Source: JBBQXK01 sp038251625 | Lineage (GTDB): Bacteria > Pseudomonadota > Alphaproteobacteria > Rhodobacterales > Rhodobacteraceae | NCBI GenBank assembly: GCA_038251625.1 | Contig: JBBSBE010000015.1 | Location: 1-46,966, forward strand | Length of the DNA: 46,966 nucleotides | Reading direction: 5' to 3' | Shown here: positions 17,006-26,137 of the stretch, one piece after another | Position numbering within the stretch: the first letter of the stretch is position 1 | Layout of the letters: each line of letters starts with the position of its first letter | Notes under the pieces: generated by a model | The model's input: only the letters and a program-made list of their open reading frames with translations | Told to the model about the DNA's origin: nothing | Databases searched by the model: none | Program-made: the position numbers and the translations under genes

Positions 17006-17335
17006 CTAGTTCGTGGCGTGGATACGCTCGATATAGGCGCGCATCTCTTCCGCCTCGTGCCGTGCCGTGCGCAAGCCATCCATCGCGGCGCGCAGCTCAG
17101 CCTCGGTTTGCTGGACCTGATTGACCAGTTCCGCCTCGCGGCTCTCGATGTAGATCATCGCTTGGTCGCGCGTTTCCTCGGCGTCGTGCAGGGATTGCGC
17201 CAGCTTGTCCAGTTCCGCCATCTCGCTTCCAGCCACGCGTGTGAAGCGGTGGAGCATCCAATGCGTGAACCAGCCCATCAGATAGGCGACGAACAGAATG
17301 ATCGTTGTTGCGATGATGAATTCGGTGCGGTTCAT
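17006..17335 (-). CDS. Membrane-anchored coiled-coil protein, function unknown
   Basis: 109 residues: one N-terminal membrane helix (about 6-27), then a highly charged heptad-rich region (about 35-105) that should form a coiled coil. No enzyme motif. It starts 15 bases after the OmpA-family gene on the same strand and is probably co-transcribed, so an envelope-structure role is a reasonable guess. There is no clear ribosome site, which fits translational coupling to the gene before it. Confidence 0.75.
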   Translation of the reverse strand: MNRTEFIIATTIILFVAYLMGWFTHWMLHRFTRVAGSEMAELDKLAQSLHDAEETRDQAMIYIESREAELVNQVQQTEAELRAAMDGLRTARHEAEEMRAYIERIHATN

Positions 17336-17350
17336 GGCAAGCGGATCGGA

Positions 17351-19450
17351 TCAGGGGCGGCGCAGCGGACGGGGATAGGTTTCATCGGTGGGCTGAAAGT
17401 CCGACGAATCAATTTCTGCCACGGCTTCCTCGGCGATTGTGATCGAGCGTGTCAGCCCCAGATCCGGTTCCGCCGGGGCGGCTGCGACCTGAAATGCCTC
17501 TTGCGAAGCGGGGTCGGGCTGAGGTGCGGCCCTTACGTCCGGCGCGTTCGAGGTGGACGTTGTCACTTCCCCGACTTCGGCTGGCGCTGCGGCATCAGCC
17601 ATCAGGCCTACGTCGGCTTGCTGCTCCGGCGCGGCGGAAGAGGCCAGCAAGGTGAACTCGATCCGCCGGTTCGCCTCGCGCCCTTCTTCGGTGGCATTGT
17701 CGGCGATGGGCCGTTCTTCACCGTATCCTTTGGCAAGGAACCCACTCACGGGCAGGCCCCGGGTGCGCAGCGCCGACAACAGCGCCCCGGCCCGCGCCTG
17801 GCTTAGCGTCTGGTTGCCGCCTTCGCTGCCCTGGCTGTCGGTGTGGCCGGCAACTTCAACCTGCAGGCCCGGGCATTCCTTCAGGACCGCGCTGAGCGCA
17901 TCCAGCGATTCGCGCGAGCCTGCGCCCATCGCAGACGAGCCTGGATCAAAAACAATCTTGTGGGCGGTCAGCGCGGCATTCAGGCGTTCCACGCATTCTT
18001 CCGGTGTGGGCAGCGCCGCCAGCGGATCAAGCGCCTCGTCATAGGCCACGTCCACCTTGAAAACCTGCCCTTGCCCAAGCCTGTCCGACAGGATGCGGGC
18101 AATCTCGGCCCGCGCGCCCGCATTCCCTGTCACGCCGTGGACTTCAACCCGATCAGCGCGCACCAGAAGCGTGCCCCGATCCAGCGATGCCAGCGATTGA
18201 AGGCCCGCGATCACCCGGACCGGCCAGCCCTCGGGCAAATCGCCATCCAGCCGCGTGGCGGTATAGACGGAAGCGGCACCGAAACGGGCACGGGCAAAGC
18301 TGTCGATGGCGGCCTTCTGCACGTCGTTCGTCAGCCGCCCGCGCAGCTCCACCTTGCCATTCTCGGCAAGGGTCGCGGTGAATTCGGCAGGGCCGCGCGC
18401 GGAGTCTTCGGCGCGCGGGGCGAGCGTGGCATCCAACGAGAAAACGGGCGGCAGGCGCGCTTGCAGATCGCCGACCACGCGGTCGAACGCCGCCTGCTCC
18501 ACCTCTGGCGCGGCAAGGAGGGTCACATCCGCGTCGGAAAAGGTCAGCGTTCCGTCCCCAAGTTCAGCAAGCGCCGCGATGCCCGTCTCAACCGCTTCGG
18601 CCCAACGGGGCGTGGGGACGCCCAGACCGATCGTGCAAAGCACCTTGCCTGCAACACCCGCCTTCACGCCCGCCGCCAAGATGCGGTCCCGCGCCCGATC
18701 GGTATCGGCGGCGCAGGCATCAAAGCGCGCGGCCCCGCCGTCCATAACCAAACGAAGTGTAAAGGGCGTCAGCACCGGCCTCGGGGCAGAGATGTCGATC
18801 TCGACGCGCAGTCCCGGCGGGGCAAGGCGCGCAAGATCGCTTTCAAGGCGCTTCTTCTCGGCTTCGCTGTCGGAAATCGCGGTGATCGCCACACGGTCCG
18901 CCGCGACCGAAATCTTGGATCGTGGCAGCCGCTCCAGCGCCTTCAGCCCGAAGCCGAGCGCTTCTTCCCAACCTTCCGGCGTGGGATAATCCGCAGTCTC
19001 GATCATGTCGGCCACGGGTGCGCCTTGCGCCACTGCCGCGACGGCGGCGCCAAGATCGGGGGCGTCCCGGGTATCGGACGGCATCAGCCCGATGATCGAC
19101 AGGCCGTCGGTATTGCGCAGAATCTCGACCGAAAAACGTGGTGCTTCGGGTACCTTGAAGGCCACGACGTCCAGCCGGTCGCGCACACGACCTGCGTCGA
19201 TCAGGGAGCCTGTCACGTTCACAGCGCGGAAGCGGGCAGCCTCATTCGGGGCCGTGCCCTCCAGCCGGATTTGCAGGCCATCCGCCGAAACATGCGCCCA
19301 AGTGACACCCTCGACGATCAGGCGGGTCTTCACCGCGGCGACAGTGCGCTTCTCGATGGCATGTGCGGCCCACGTGGCTGCGCCAAAGGCGATAAGCCCC
19401 GCCAGTGCCGCTGCACCCAGTGCCAAAAGCGTTGGCTTGTTCTTCCCCAT
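17351..19450 (-). CDS. OmpA-family peptidoglycan-binding protein with long periplasmic repeats
   Basis: 699 residues from ATG 19450. An N-terminal membrane anchor (about 8-30) is followed by a long periplasmic part with several repeated alpha/beta units resembling BON-type domains. A C-terminal OmpA peptidoglycan-binding domain (about 525-650) has the diagnostic E-V-A-G-H-T-D-S-Q-G and N-R-R-I-E-F. The tail after the domain is acidic, Ala/Pro-rich and probably disordered. A TTG at 19480 would add ten residues but has no better ribosome site. It likely tethers the inner membrane to the cell wall; upstream partner of the coiled-coil gene at 17006. Confidence 0.85.
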   Translation of the reverse strand: MGKNKPTLLALGAAALAGLIAFGAATWAAHAIEKRTVAAVKTRLIVEGVTWAHVSADGLQIRLEGTAPNEAARFRAVNVTGSLIDAGRVRDRLDVVAFKVPEAPRFSVEILRNTDGLSIIGLMPSDTRDAPDLGAAVAAVAQGAPVADMIETADYPTPEGWEEALGFGLKALERLPRSKISVAADRVAITAISDSEAEKKRLESDLARLAPPGLRVEIDISAPRPVLTPFTLRLVMDGGAARFDACAADTDRARDRILAAGVKAGVAGKVLCTIGLGVPTPRWAEAVETGIAALAELGDGTLTFSDADVTLLAAPEVEQAAFDRVVGDLQARLPPVFSLDATLAPRAEDSARGPAEFTATLAENGKVELRGRLTNDVQKAAIDSFARARFGAASVYTATRLDGDLPEGWPVRVIAGLQSLASLDRGTLLVRADRVEVHGVTGNAGARAEIARILSDRLGQGQVFKVDVAYDEALDPLAALPTPEECVERLNAALTAHKIVFDPGSSAMGAGSRESLDALSAVLKECPGLQVEVAGHTDSQGSEGGNQTLSQARAGALLSALRTRGLPVSGFLAKGYGEERPIADNATEEGREANRRIEFTLLASSAAPEQQADVGLMADAAAPAEVGEVTTSTSNAPDVRAAPQPDPASQEAFQVAAAPAEPDLGLTRSITIAEEAVAEIDSSDFQPTDETYPRPLRRP

Positions 19451-19511
19451 TGTCCCCGCCGGTTCCCCCACCGCGTTCAACGTCTCTAGGCCCTATCGCG
19501 CGCGCCATCAA

Positions 19512-20483
19512 TCACAGGAGTGCCCCACCGGCAAGAAACAGCGCAAAGAGAAGGCCTGCATCACGGTTGGATCGGAAGAGGACAAGGCAGCGCGCAGGAT
19601 CGGTGGTGTCGAGCCGTACCAGTTGCCAGGTCATGTGCCAGCCAAAAGCCCAGACCCCGCAGAGGCCGAGAACCAGCGCCAGCGCAGGCGCCCCGGTAGG
19701 CACGAGCGCGAGGATGACGGCAAGACCGGCCAGGACCACGGTGGAAACCAGAAACCCCCGCATCCATGGCCGCGTGCCTGCGTCACCAAAGAGCCGGGCG
19801 GTGGATTTCACCCCGATCAGTGCGTCATCCTCCTTGTCCTGATGGGCATAGATCGTGTCGTAAAAGAGCGTCCAGGCGATCCCCGACAGCCAGAGCAGGA
19901 TTGCGGGCCAGCCCAAGCTGCCTGTGTGCGCCGTCCAGCCCACCAGCGCGCCCCAGTTGAACGCAAGGCCCAGAAACACCTGCGGCCACCACGTAAAGCG
20001 TTTGGCGAAGGGGTAGATCGCAACCAGCAACAGTGACGCCACGCCAAGCGCTATTGCCGCGGCGTTGAAGGTGAAGAGGATGCCCGCCGCAAGCAGCGCC
20101 TGCGCGACCATCCACGCCAGCGCCTGCCGGGGTGTCACCTGGCCGGACGGCAGCGGACGGCTGCGTGTGCGGGCGACTTGCGCGTCGATGTCGCGGTCAG
20201 TCAGGTCGTTCCAAGTGCAGCCAGCGCCCCGCATCAGGAGCGCGCCCATCGCGCAACCGACCGCAATCCAGGCATCCATGGGCCGGAAACCATCAACCGC
20301 TGCAGCGAGGGAAAGGCCCCAAAGGCAAGGCAGCAGCAAAAGCCAGGTGCCGATCGGTCTGTCGGCCCGGCTTAGCCGCAAATACGGGCGCGTGACGGAC
20401 GGAGCAAAGCGGTCCACCCAGTTGCCAGTCTCGGCATCGGCCACGGTACCGGTGACCTCTGGTCTTGCCGCAGGCTCGGTCAT
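19512..20483 (-). CDS. ubiA: 4-hydroxybenzoate polyprenyltransferase
   Basis: 323-residue polytopic membrane enzyme that attaches the polyprenyl tail to 4-hydroxybenzoate in ubiquinone synthesis. The first Asp-rich motif N-D-x-x-D-x-x-x-D is at 92-100 (NDLTDRDID) and the second, Y-D-T-I-Y-A-H-Q-D-K-E-D-D, at 208-220; both bind Mg-diphosphate. The ATG at 20483 is preferred; an in-frame ATG at 20501 exists but would overlap the divergent rsmE start at 20495. Divergent pairing with rsmE is a familiar arrangement in Rhodobacterales. Confidence 0.95.
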   Translation of the reverse strand: MTEPAARPEVTGTVADAETGNWVDRFAPSVTRPYLRLSRADRPIGTWLLLLPCLWGLSLAAAVDGFRPMDAWIAVGCAMGALLMRGAGCTWNDLTDRDIDAQVARTRSRPLPSGQVTPRQALAWMVAQALLAAGILFTFNAAAIALGVASLLLVAIYPFAKRFTWWPQVFLGLAFNWGALVGWTAHTGSLGWPAILLWLSGIAWTLFYDTIYAHQDKEDDALIGVKSTARLFGDAGTRPWMRGFLVSTVVLAGLAVILALVPTGAPALALVLGLCGVWAFGWHMTWQLVRLDTTDPARCLVLFRSNRDAGLLFALFLAGGALL

Positions 20484-20494
20484 AAGTTGCCCCC

Positions 20495-21223
20495 ATGGCA
20501 TCCGCGCGCGTTCGCCTTCATGTAGATCACCCGCTTGGGGCGGGGCAACCCGTGCCCTTGGCAGAGGCACAGGCCCACTACCTGTTCGCGGTGATGCGCC
20601 TTGGCAAGGGCGACAGGGTGGCGCTGTTCAACGGGCGCGATGGCGAGTGGCAGGCAGACGTGGCAGAAGCGTCGCGCCGGGGGGGGATGCTGGTCTGCGC
20701 CGAACAAAGCGCGCCCTTGCGCCTGCCACCCGATCTTTGGCTGCTTTTCGCGCCGCTGAAGAAAGGGCGCACAGATTTCATCGTGGAAAAGGCCGCCGAG
20801 TTGGGCGCCACACGCATCCTGCCGGTCCAGACCCGGCACACCAACGCAGAACGTATCCGACAAGACCGGCTGCAAGCCCATGCGGTTGAGGCCGCCGAGC
20901 AATGCGGCGGCACGTTCGTGCCCGAGGTTGCCGCGCTGCAACCGCTGGATCGTCTGCTGGCGGGTTGGCCCGCCGACCGCCGCCTGTTGTGGTGCGACGA
21001 GGCGCTGGCAGGCGTCGCCCCCGCCACTTTGCCCGGGCCACGGGGGGCGCCCTGGGCCATCCTGATCGGACCCGAGGGCGGGTTTTCCGCCGACGAAGCT
21101 GCCCGCCTTCGGGGCATGCCGCAGGCATTGCCCACCAGCCTTGGCCCCCGCATCCTGCGTGCCGATACGGCGGCGGTGGCGGCCCTGTCACTTTGGCAGG
21201 CAAGCCTTGGAGACTGGTTATGA
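20495..21223 (+). CDS. rsmE: 16S rRNA (uracil(1498)-N(3))-methyltransferase
   Basis: 242-residue SPOUT-class methyltransferase acting on 16S rRNA U1498. An N-terminal PUA-like domain (about 1-70) precedes the knotted catalytic domain, with I-G-P-E-G-G-F-S at about 190-198 and L-G-P-R-I-L-R-A-D-T-A at about 215-226, the two cofactor-pocket motifs. There is no Shine-Dalgarno sequence before ATG 20495, so the mRNA may be leaderless or short-leadered. The acetyltransferase gene starts inside its stop (ATGA). Confidence 0.96.
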   Translation: MASARVRLHVDHPLGAGQPVPLAEAQAHYLFAVMRLGKGDRVALFNGRDGEWQADVAEASRRGGMLVCAEQSAPLRLPPDLWLLFAPLKKGRTDFIVEKAAELGATRILPVQTRHTNAERIRQDRLQAHAVEAAEQCGGTFVPEVAALQPLDRLLAGWPADRRLLWCDEALAGVAPATLPGPRGAPWAILIGPEGGFSADEAARLRGMPQALPTSLGPRILRADTAAVAALSLWQASLGDWL

Positions 21224-22062
21224 GCCTCCGTCCCGCCATTCCGGACGATCTGCCCGACGTGATCGCCTTTCTGCGCGATCGGCTGGAAAGCTCGATGTTT
21301 CTGCTGTCGAACCTTGCCGACCACGGCCTGAAGGGCACCCACCCCAATGCGATGCGGCTTTGGGTTGCGGGCGGGCCTGTTTCGGGTGTGGTGGGGCTGA
21401 CCAATGGCGGGATGCTCTTGCCGCAATGGCAGGGTGGCGACTGGCCTGCCTTGCGCCCGCTGATCGCCCGGCGCCCCGTGGCGGGGCTGGTGGGCGAGGC
21501 GGAGCAGGTGGCCGCTGCGCGGCGCGAGCTTGGCCTTGCCACGGCGGCCACACGTATGGCCAACGACGAGCAGGGCTTTGCGCTTGACCTTGCAGCCCTG
21601 CGCCTGCCCGATTGCGGCGGCTATCATCTGCGCCCACCGGGGCCGGATGACCGCGCGCTGATGGTCGGGTGGCGACGCGCGGCGCTGGAGGAAACCCAAG
21701 GCGTGGCACCCGAGGCTTCGCTGATACTGGCGAAACGCGATGTGGAAGGCTGGATCGCGCGGGGCTCGCACCGGCTGTTGGTCCATGAGGGCGCGGCGGT
21801 GGCGATGACCGGCTTCAACGCCACCTTGCCCGATGCGGTGCAGGTGGGGGGTGTGTTCACCCCGCCCGCCCTGCGCGGCAGGGGCCATGCCCGCCGCGCC
21901 GTCGGCCTGCATCTGGCCGAAGGGCACGCGGCAGGGGCGAGCCGTGCGCTGCTTTTTGCGACGAACCCGGCGGCGATCCGCGCCTACACGTCGCTTGGCT
22001 TCGTGCCGAAGGGCGAGATCGCCTTGGTCCTGTTCCGCACACCCACGGAGGTGCGCAAGTGA
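21220..22062 (+). CDS. GNAT-family N-acetyltransferase
   Basis: 280 residues. The C-terminal GNAT domain (about 140-275) carries the acetyl-CoA pyrophosphate loop R-G-R-G-H-A (Q/R-x-x-G-x-G/A type) after a V-G-G-V-F-T-P-P strand, and L-F-A-T-N-P-A-A-I-R-A-Y-T-S-L-G-F is the usual motif B. The N-terminal half resembles a degenerate second GNAT fold. The acceptor is unknown. Starts with an ATGA overlap with rsmE and ends with a GTGA overlap with the next gene, so these genes are translationally coupled. Confidence 0.88.
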   Translation: MSLRPAIPDDLPDVIAFLRDRLESSMFLLSNLADHGLKGTHPNAMRLWVAGGPVSGVVGLTNGGMLLPQWQGGDWPALRPLIARRPVAGLVGEAEQVAAARRELGLATAATRMANDEQGFALDLAALRLPDCGGYHLRPPGPDDRALMVGWRRAALEETQGVAPEASLILAKRDVEGWIARGSHRLLVHEGAAVAMTGFNATLPDAVQVGGVFTPPALRGRGHARRAVGLHLAEGHAAGASRALLFATNPAAIRAYTSLGFVPKGEIALVLFRTPTEVRK

Positions 22063-22916
22063 AGCCACCCGTTGCACCCCGCATCTTCGGCATCCTGGCC
22101 CGCAAGGCGCCCGTCGTCGCGGTGTTGCGGCGCGGTCCGTCGAAACAAGTGGCGCTTCTGGAATGGAATCTGGCCAAGGATACCGTCAAACTTGGCCAAT
22201 GGTTGAAGGGCCGCATTTACGAACGACGCTGCGATCTGTCGCCCGATGGCACCCATTTCATCTATTTCGCGATGGACGGTCGATGGCAGGGCCCGCTGGG
22301 CGGTTCATGGACGGCGGTAAGCCGGATGCCGTACCTGCGCGCGCTGCATCTATATGCCTGGGGCCCTTGCTGGAACGGTGGGGGGCTGTTCATCGACGAC
22401 AAGCGCTATTGGCTGAATGGTGGCGCGCAGTCGGAAGAGCACGCGAAATCGCGTGTCAAAGGCGTCAAGTCCCCACCGAAGGGCGTGACGCCGATGATCG
22501 GCGAAGATCCTGTCACCTACCTGCCCCGGCTGGCCCGCGACGGCTGGGCAGAGACCCGGCGCGGTGCGGGGTCCGAGGGCACACTCGAGATTGTCCTTAC
22601 AAAGCCGGTCAGACCGACGTGGTTTCTGGAAAAGACCTTCCGCATCGGTATGGGCACAGGCCCCTATGGAGAATGCTATGACGACCGGCATCGGTTGGTC
22701 GGCCCGGATGGCACGGTCGATCTGGGCGGCGGCTGGGCCGAGGTGTTTGGCAAGGAGATCATTTTTGCCCGTGACGGATGCCTTTGGCGGCAGAAGGTCA
22801 ACGCAAAGGATATCGCGGATCGGCGATGCATCGCCGATCTGACGGCCATGACATTCGAGGCGATCCCCGCTCCCTATGCCGGGGTGCAGGTTGCACAAAA
22901 GACGGGCGCGCCGTGA
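22059..22916 (+). CDS. Conserved protein of unknown function
   Basis: 285 residues, GTG start overlapping the acetyltransferase stop. No signal peptide or membrane helix. It is Trp/Gly/Arg-rich with beta-propeller-like phrases (RRCDLSPDGTHFIYFAMDGRW, VDLGGGWAEVFGKEIIFARDGCLWR), but I recognise no family. Its place in the rsmE-GNAT-unknown-unknown unit, each joined by four-base overlaps, suggests a shared transcript rather than a shared pathway. Confidence 0.75.
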   Translation: MKPPVAPRIFGILARKAPVVAVLRRGPSKQVALLEWNLAKDTVKLGQWLKGRIYERRCDLSPDGTHFIYFAMDGRWQGPLGGSWTAVSRMPYLRALHLYAWGPCWNGGGLFIDDKRYWLNGGAQSEEHAKSRVKGVKSPPKGVTPMIGEDPVTYLPRLARDGWAETRRGAGSEGTLEIVLTKPVRPTWFLEKTFRIGMGTGPYGECYDDRHRLVGPDGTVDLGGGWAEVFGKEIIFARDGCLWRQKVNAKDIADRRCIADLTAMTFEAIPAPYAGVQVAQKTGAP

Positions 22917-23464
22917 TCCGCCCCGAAGTTCTGGCCAGCCTCCGCCCCTACCGGGAAGTGGGCGCTGCAGGCGCGGCCAGCGTCGTTGGCCTATGGATGG
23001 CGGCGCAGGGTGGCTTGCTGCTGATCCCTCTTGGAGGCGTGCTTGCGCTGGCAGGCGTGGTCTGGGCGATCAGCGCTTGGCGCCGGGTGCGATTTGCGCA
23101 AGCAGTGGCGGCGCCGGGGATGGTCGAGGTCGATGAGGGGCAGGTGGCCTACCTCGGCCCGGCTTTCGGCGGTTTCGTGGCGCTGCCCGATCTGGTGGAA
23201 CTGCGGCTTCTGACCATGCGGGGCCGCCGTCTGTGGCGTCTGAAACAGGCCGACGGGCAGGCGCTTTTGGTACCCGTGGATGCGGCGGGGGCAGAAAAGC
23301 TGTACGATGCCTTTGCGGCCCTTCCGGGCATGGACGTAGGCGCGCTGGTCGCGGCGCTTGCCCCCACCGGCACAGCGGGGGGAACGGCGATTGCCGCTGA
23401 CGCGGAAACCCGTGTCATCTGGCGCCGCGCGGGCGCAGGGATTGCCCGGCGCGACGGCGGATGA
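22913..23464 (+). CDS. Two-helix membrane protein of unknown function
   Basis: 183 residues from GTG 22913, which overlaps the previous stop as GTGA. Two hydrophobic segments (about 17-32 and 35-53) near the N terminus are followed by a soluble domain with a YLGPAFGGFVALPDLVELRL strand pattern, resembling PH-like or YdbT-type cytoplasmic domains of small membrane proteins; this comparison is tentative. Last gene of the rsmE unit; gshA follows after 92 bases. Confidence 0.72.
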   Translation: MIRPEVLASLRPYREVGAAGAASVVGLWMAAQGGLLLIPLGGVLALAGVVWAISAWRRVRFAQAVAAPGMVEVDEGQVAYLGPAFGGFVALPDLVELRLLTMRGRRLWRLKQADGQALLVPVDAAGAEKLYDAFAALPGMDVGALVAALAPTGTAGGTAIAADAETRVIWRRAGAGIARRDGG

Positions 23465-23556
23465 CACGTTGATGACACTGCCGCCCCACCCTTGACACTG
23501 CCCAGCCCGCAAGACAGGTCTAGGCGCCGATAACGCCAGAGCCGGAGGCCGCCCCC

Positions 23557-24921
23557 ATGTCCATTCCCCAATCCGGCGGCGGGCCGATCGAAAGCATGGA
23601 GCAGCTTGCCGAATACATGGAAGGCGGCTCCAAACCCGCCGACCGCTGGATGATCGGCACCGAGCACGAAAAGTTCGGCTACTGCCCCGACCATCTTTCC
23701 CCCCTGCCCTACGATGGCCCCCGCTCGATCCATGCGATGTTCGATGGCTTGCAGGCGCGCTTTGGCTGGACCCCGGTGATGGAGCGCGACTTCGTGGTGG
23801 GGCTTGTTCGCGACGGCGCGAACATCAGCCTGGAGCCCGGCGGTCAGTTTGAGCTGTCGGGCGCGCCGCTTGCCACCGTCCACGACACCGCAGCAGAGCT
23901 TGATCGCCATCTCGCCGAAGTGAAAGAGGTGGCCGATACCATCGGCGCGCGCTTCATGGGTATCGGCGCGGCCCCGGTCTGGCGGCACGAGGACATGCCG
24001 GTGATGCCGAAGGGCCGCTACCGGCTGATGACCGATTACATGGGGCATGTAGGCACCCACGGCACCCAGATGATGTATCGCACCTGCACCGTTCAGGTGA
24101 ACCTCGACTACGCGTCCGAGGCCGACATGGTGAAAAAGCTGCGCGTGGCGCTGGCCCTGCAGCCCGTGGCCACAGCGCTTTTCGCCTCGTCCCCCTTCTT
24201 CGAGGGGAAACCCAATGGCCACAAAAGCTGGCGAAGCCGGATCTGGCGGGGGCTCGACGACAGCCGCACCGGGATGTTGCCGTTCGCCTTTGAGGATGGC
24301 TTCGGGTTTCAGCAATACGTCGACTGGGTGCTCGATGTGCCAATGTATTTCGTCTACCGCGATGGCACCTACATCAACGCGCTGGGGCAAAGTTTCCGCG
24401 ATTTCCTGAAAGGTGAGTTGCCCGCCCTGCCCGGCGAAAAGCCCACACTTTCGGACTGGGCCGACCACATGACGACCGTTTTCCCCGAAGCTCGCGTGAA
24501 GAAATACATCGAGATGCGGGGGGCCGACGCGGGCGACCGTAGCCACATGATCGCGCTGCCCGCGTTCTGGGTGGGGCTGATGTACGATCAGGGCGCGCTC
24601 GATGCCGCCTGGGATCTGGTGAAGGGCTTCAACGCTGAAACGCGGGAGGGTCTGCGGGTGGCCGCATCCGTTCAGGCGCTGCAGGGCGAGGCGGGCGGCG
24701 TGCGGCTGATCGACCTAGCGCGTGAGGCCGTGGCGCTGGCGCAAGGCGGGCTGAAAGCGCGGGCGCAGGCCGGGGCGGGGATGGACAGCGAGGCGGGATG
24801 GCTGGACGCCATCGCCGAGGATGCGGCATCGGGCCGGGTGCAGGCCGACAGGCTTTTGTCGCTCTATCACGGGCCGTGGAAGGGCGATCTTACACCAATC
24901 TATCCGGCGGTGTCGCTGTAA
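23557..24921 (+). CDS. gshA: Glutamate-cysteine ligase
   Basis: 454 residues; first step of glutathione synthesis, joining glutamate and cysteine through the gamma-carboxyl with ATP. It is of the plant/alphaproteobacterial type, with W-M-I-G-T-E-H-E-K-F-G-Y at 31-42 and N-I-S-L-E-P-G-G-Q-F-E-L-S at about 89-101, which carry the Mg/ATP and glutamate ligands. GGAGG lies eight bases before ATG. A TTGACA at 23492 may belong to its promoter, but no good -10 box is visible. Two glutathione-degrading-type enzymes are nearby (16420, 26138). Confidence 0.95.
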   Translation: MSIPQSGGGPIESMEQLAEYMEGGSKPADRWMIGTEHEKFGYCPDHLSPLPYDGPRSIHAMFDGLQARFGWTPVMERDFVVGLVRDGANISLEPGGQFELSGAPLATVHDTAAELDRHLAEVKEVADTIGARFMGIGAAPVWRHEDMPVMPKGRYRLMTDYMGHVGTHGTQMMYRTCTVQVNLDYASEADMVKKLRVALALQPVATALFASSPFFEGKPNGHKSWRSRIWRGLDDSRTGMLPFAFEDGFGFQQYVDWVLDVPMYFVYRDGTYINALGQSFRDFLKGELPALPGEKPTLSDWADHMTTVFPEARVKKYIEMRGADAGDRSHMIALPAFWVGLMYDQGALDAAWDLVKGFNAETREGLRVAASVQALQGEAGGVRLIDLAREAVALAQGGLKARAQAGAGMDSEAGWLDAIAEDAASGRVQADRLLSLYHGPWKGDLTPIYPAVSL

Positions 24922-25057
24922 CCCCGTAAAGTGGGGGCTCGCCCGCCCCGATCAACACCCCGTCCAGCCCACTGGATGTTTGCCCAGCGACGAATCGGGA
25001 TAAGGCTTGGCCCGGCCCGTTCGAAGATCGAGCAACGGCATTGAACCGGAGGACAAC

Positions 25058-26062
25058 ATGGCACGGCGCGCGCTCGTCACGGGATCTGCGGGATTCATCG
25101 GCTATCACCTGTGCCAGCGGTTGCTGGCGGAGGGGTGGGAGGTCACGGGCCTCGACGCGATGACGGATTACTACGACCCCGCCCTGAAGCACCGCCGCCA
25201 CGCGATGCTGCTGCAGTCGCCCGGCTTCCGTGCAGTCGAAGCGCGGGTCGAGACGCCGGGTTGCGTGGCGGACCTGCTGGTCGAGACGGGGGCGGACATT
25301 CTGATCCACCTCGCGGCACAGGCGGGGGTTCGTTATTCGATCGAGGCGCCGCGGTCGTATGTCGAGGCCAATCTTCTGGGCACCTACGAGGTTCTTGAGG
25401 CCGCGCGGGCGCATCCGCCACAGCATCTGCTGATCGCCTCAACCTCGTCGGTTTATGGCGCCAATGCCAAGATGCCCTACGCCGAGGTTGACCGCGCCGA
25501 TCACCCCATGAGCTTTTACGCGGCCACCAAGAAGGCGGGCGAGGCGATGGCGCACAGCTACGCGCACCTCTACGCCCTGCCCACCACCATGTTTCGCTTC
25601 TTCACCGTCTACGGCCCCTGGGGTCGGCCCGACATGGCGCTTTTCAAGTTCGTGCGGGCGATCCTCGCTGGCGAGCCGATCGACATCTACAATCAGGGCG
25701 ACATGCGGCGGGATTTCACTTTCATCGACGATCTGGTGACAGGAATCATGCGCCTGATAGACGCGGTTCCGGGGCATGTGCCGGTGGCCGATGTCGACAG
25801 CCTGTCCCCCGTGGCGCCGTTCCGGGTGGTGAACATCGGCAACGGGGCGCCGGTGGCCCTGATGGATTTCGTGGCGGCGGTGGAGGCCGCAACGGGGCGT
25901 GTGGCTGAGAAGCGGTTTTTACCGATGCAACCCGGCGATGTGCCCGCGACCTGGGCCGATGCGCGGTTGATCGAGGCGCTGACGGGCCCCCTGCCCCGCA
26001 CCGATATCGCCGAAGGTGTACGCCGCTTTGTGGACTGGTATCGCGCCTATCACGGCGTCTAG
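25058..26062 (+). CDS. NAD-dependent sugar-nucleotide epimerase (UDP-glucuronate 4-epimerase type)
   Basis: 334-residue extended short-chain dehydrogenase. The NAD loop G-S-A-G-F-I-G is at 9-15, the catalytic Ser region is S-T-S-S-V-Y-G, and Y-x-x-x-K is Tyr154/Lys158. Phrases such as GLDAMTDYYDPALK, F-F-T-V-Y-G-P-W-G-R-P-D-M and GDMRRDFTFIDD match UDP-glucuronate/galacturonate 4-epimerases used for capsule or exopolysaccharide precursors. GGAGG lies five bases before ATG 25058; an in-frame start at 25007 lacks one. Epimerised sugar not proven. Confidence 0.9.
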   Translation: MARRALVTGSAGFIGYHLCQRLLAEGWEVTGLDAMTDYYDPALKHRRHAMLLQSPGFRAVEARVETPGCVADLLVETGADILIHLAAQAGVRYSIEAPRSYVEANLLGTYEVLEAARAHPPQHLLIASTSSVYGANAKMPYAEVDRADHPMSFYAATKKAGEAMAHSYAHLYALPTTMFRFFTVYGPWGRPDMALFKFVRAILAGEPIDIYNQGDMRRDFTFIDDLVTGIMRLIDAVPGHVPVADVDSLSPVAPFRVVNIGNGAPVALMDFVAAVEAATGRVAEKRFLPMQPGDVPATWADARLIEALTGPLPRTDIAEGVRRFVDWYRAYHGV

Positions 26063-26137
26063 GAGCACCTGTTTGCTTGACGGCACTTCGCCATTGACCA
26101 TTCTTGGGCGGCGTCTCTGCCAAAGGTATGCGTGCCC

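Noticed and set aside
23492..23497. TTGACA as a gshA promoter -35 box
   Set aside because: No acceptable -10 box at 16-18 bases; kept only as a remark under gshA.
24922..24945. CCCC...GGGG hairpin after gshA as a terminator
   Set aside because: Only four to five pairs and no T-run.
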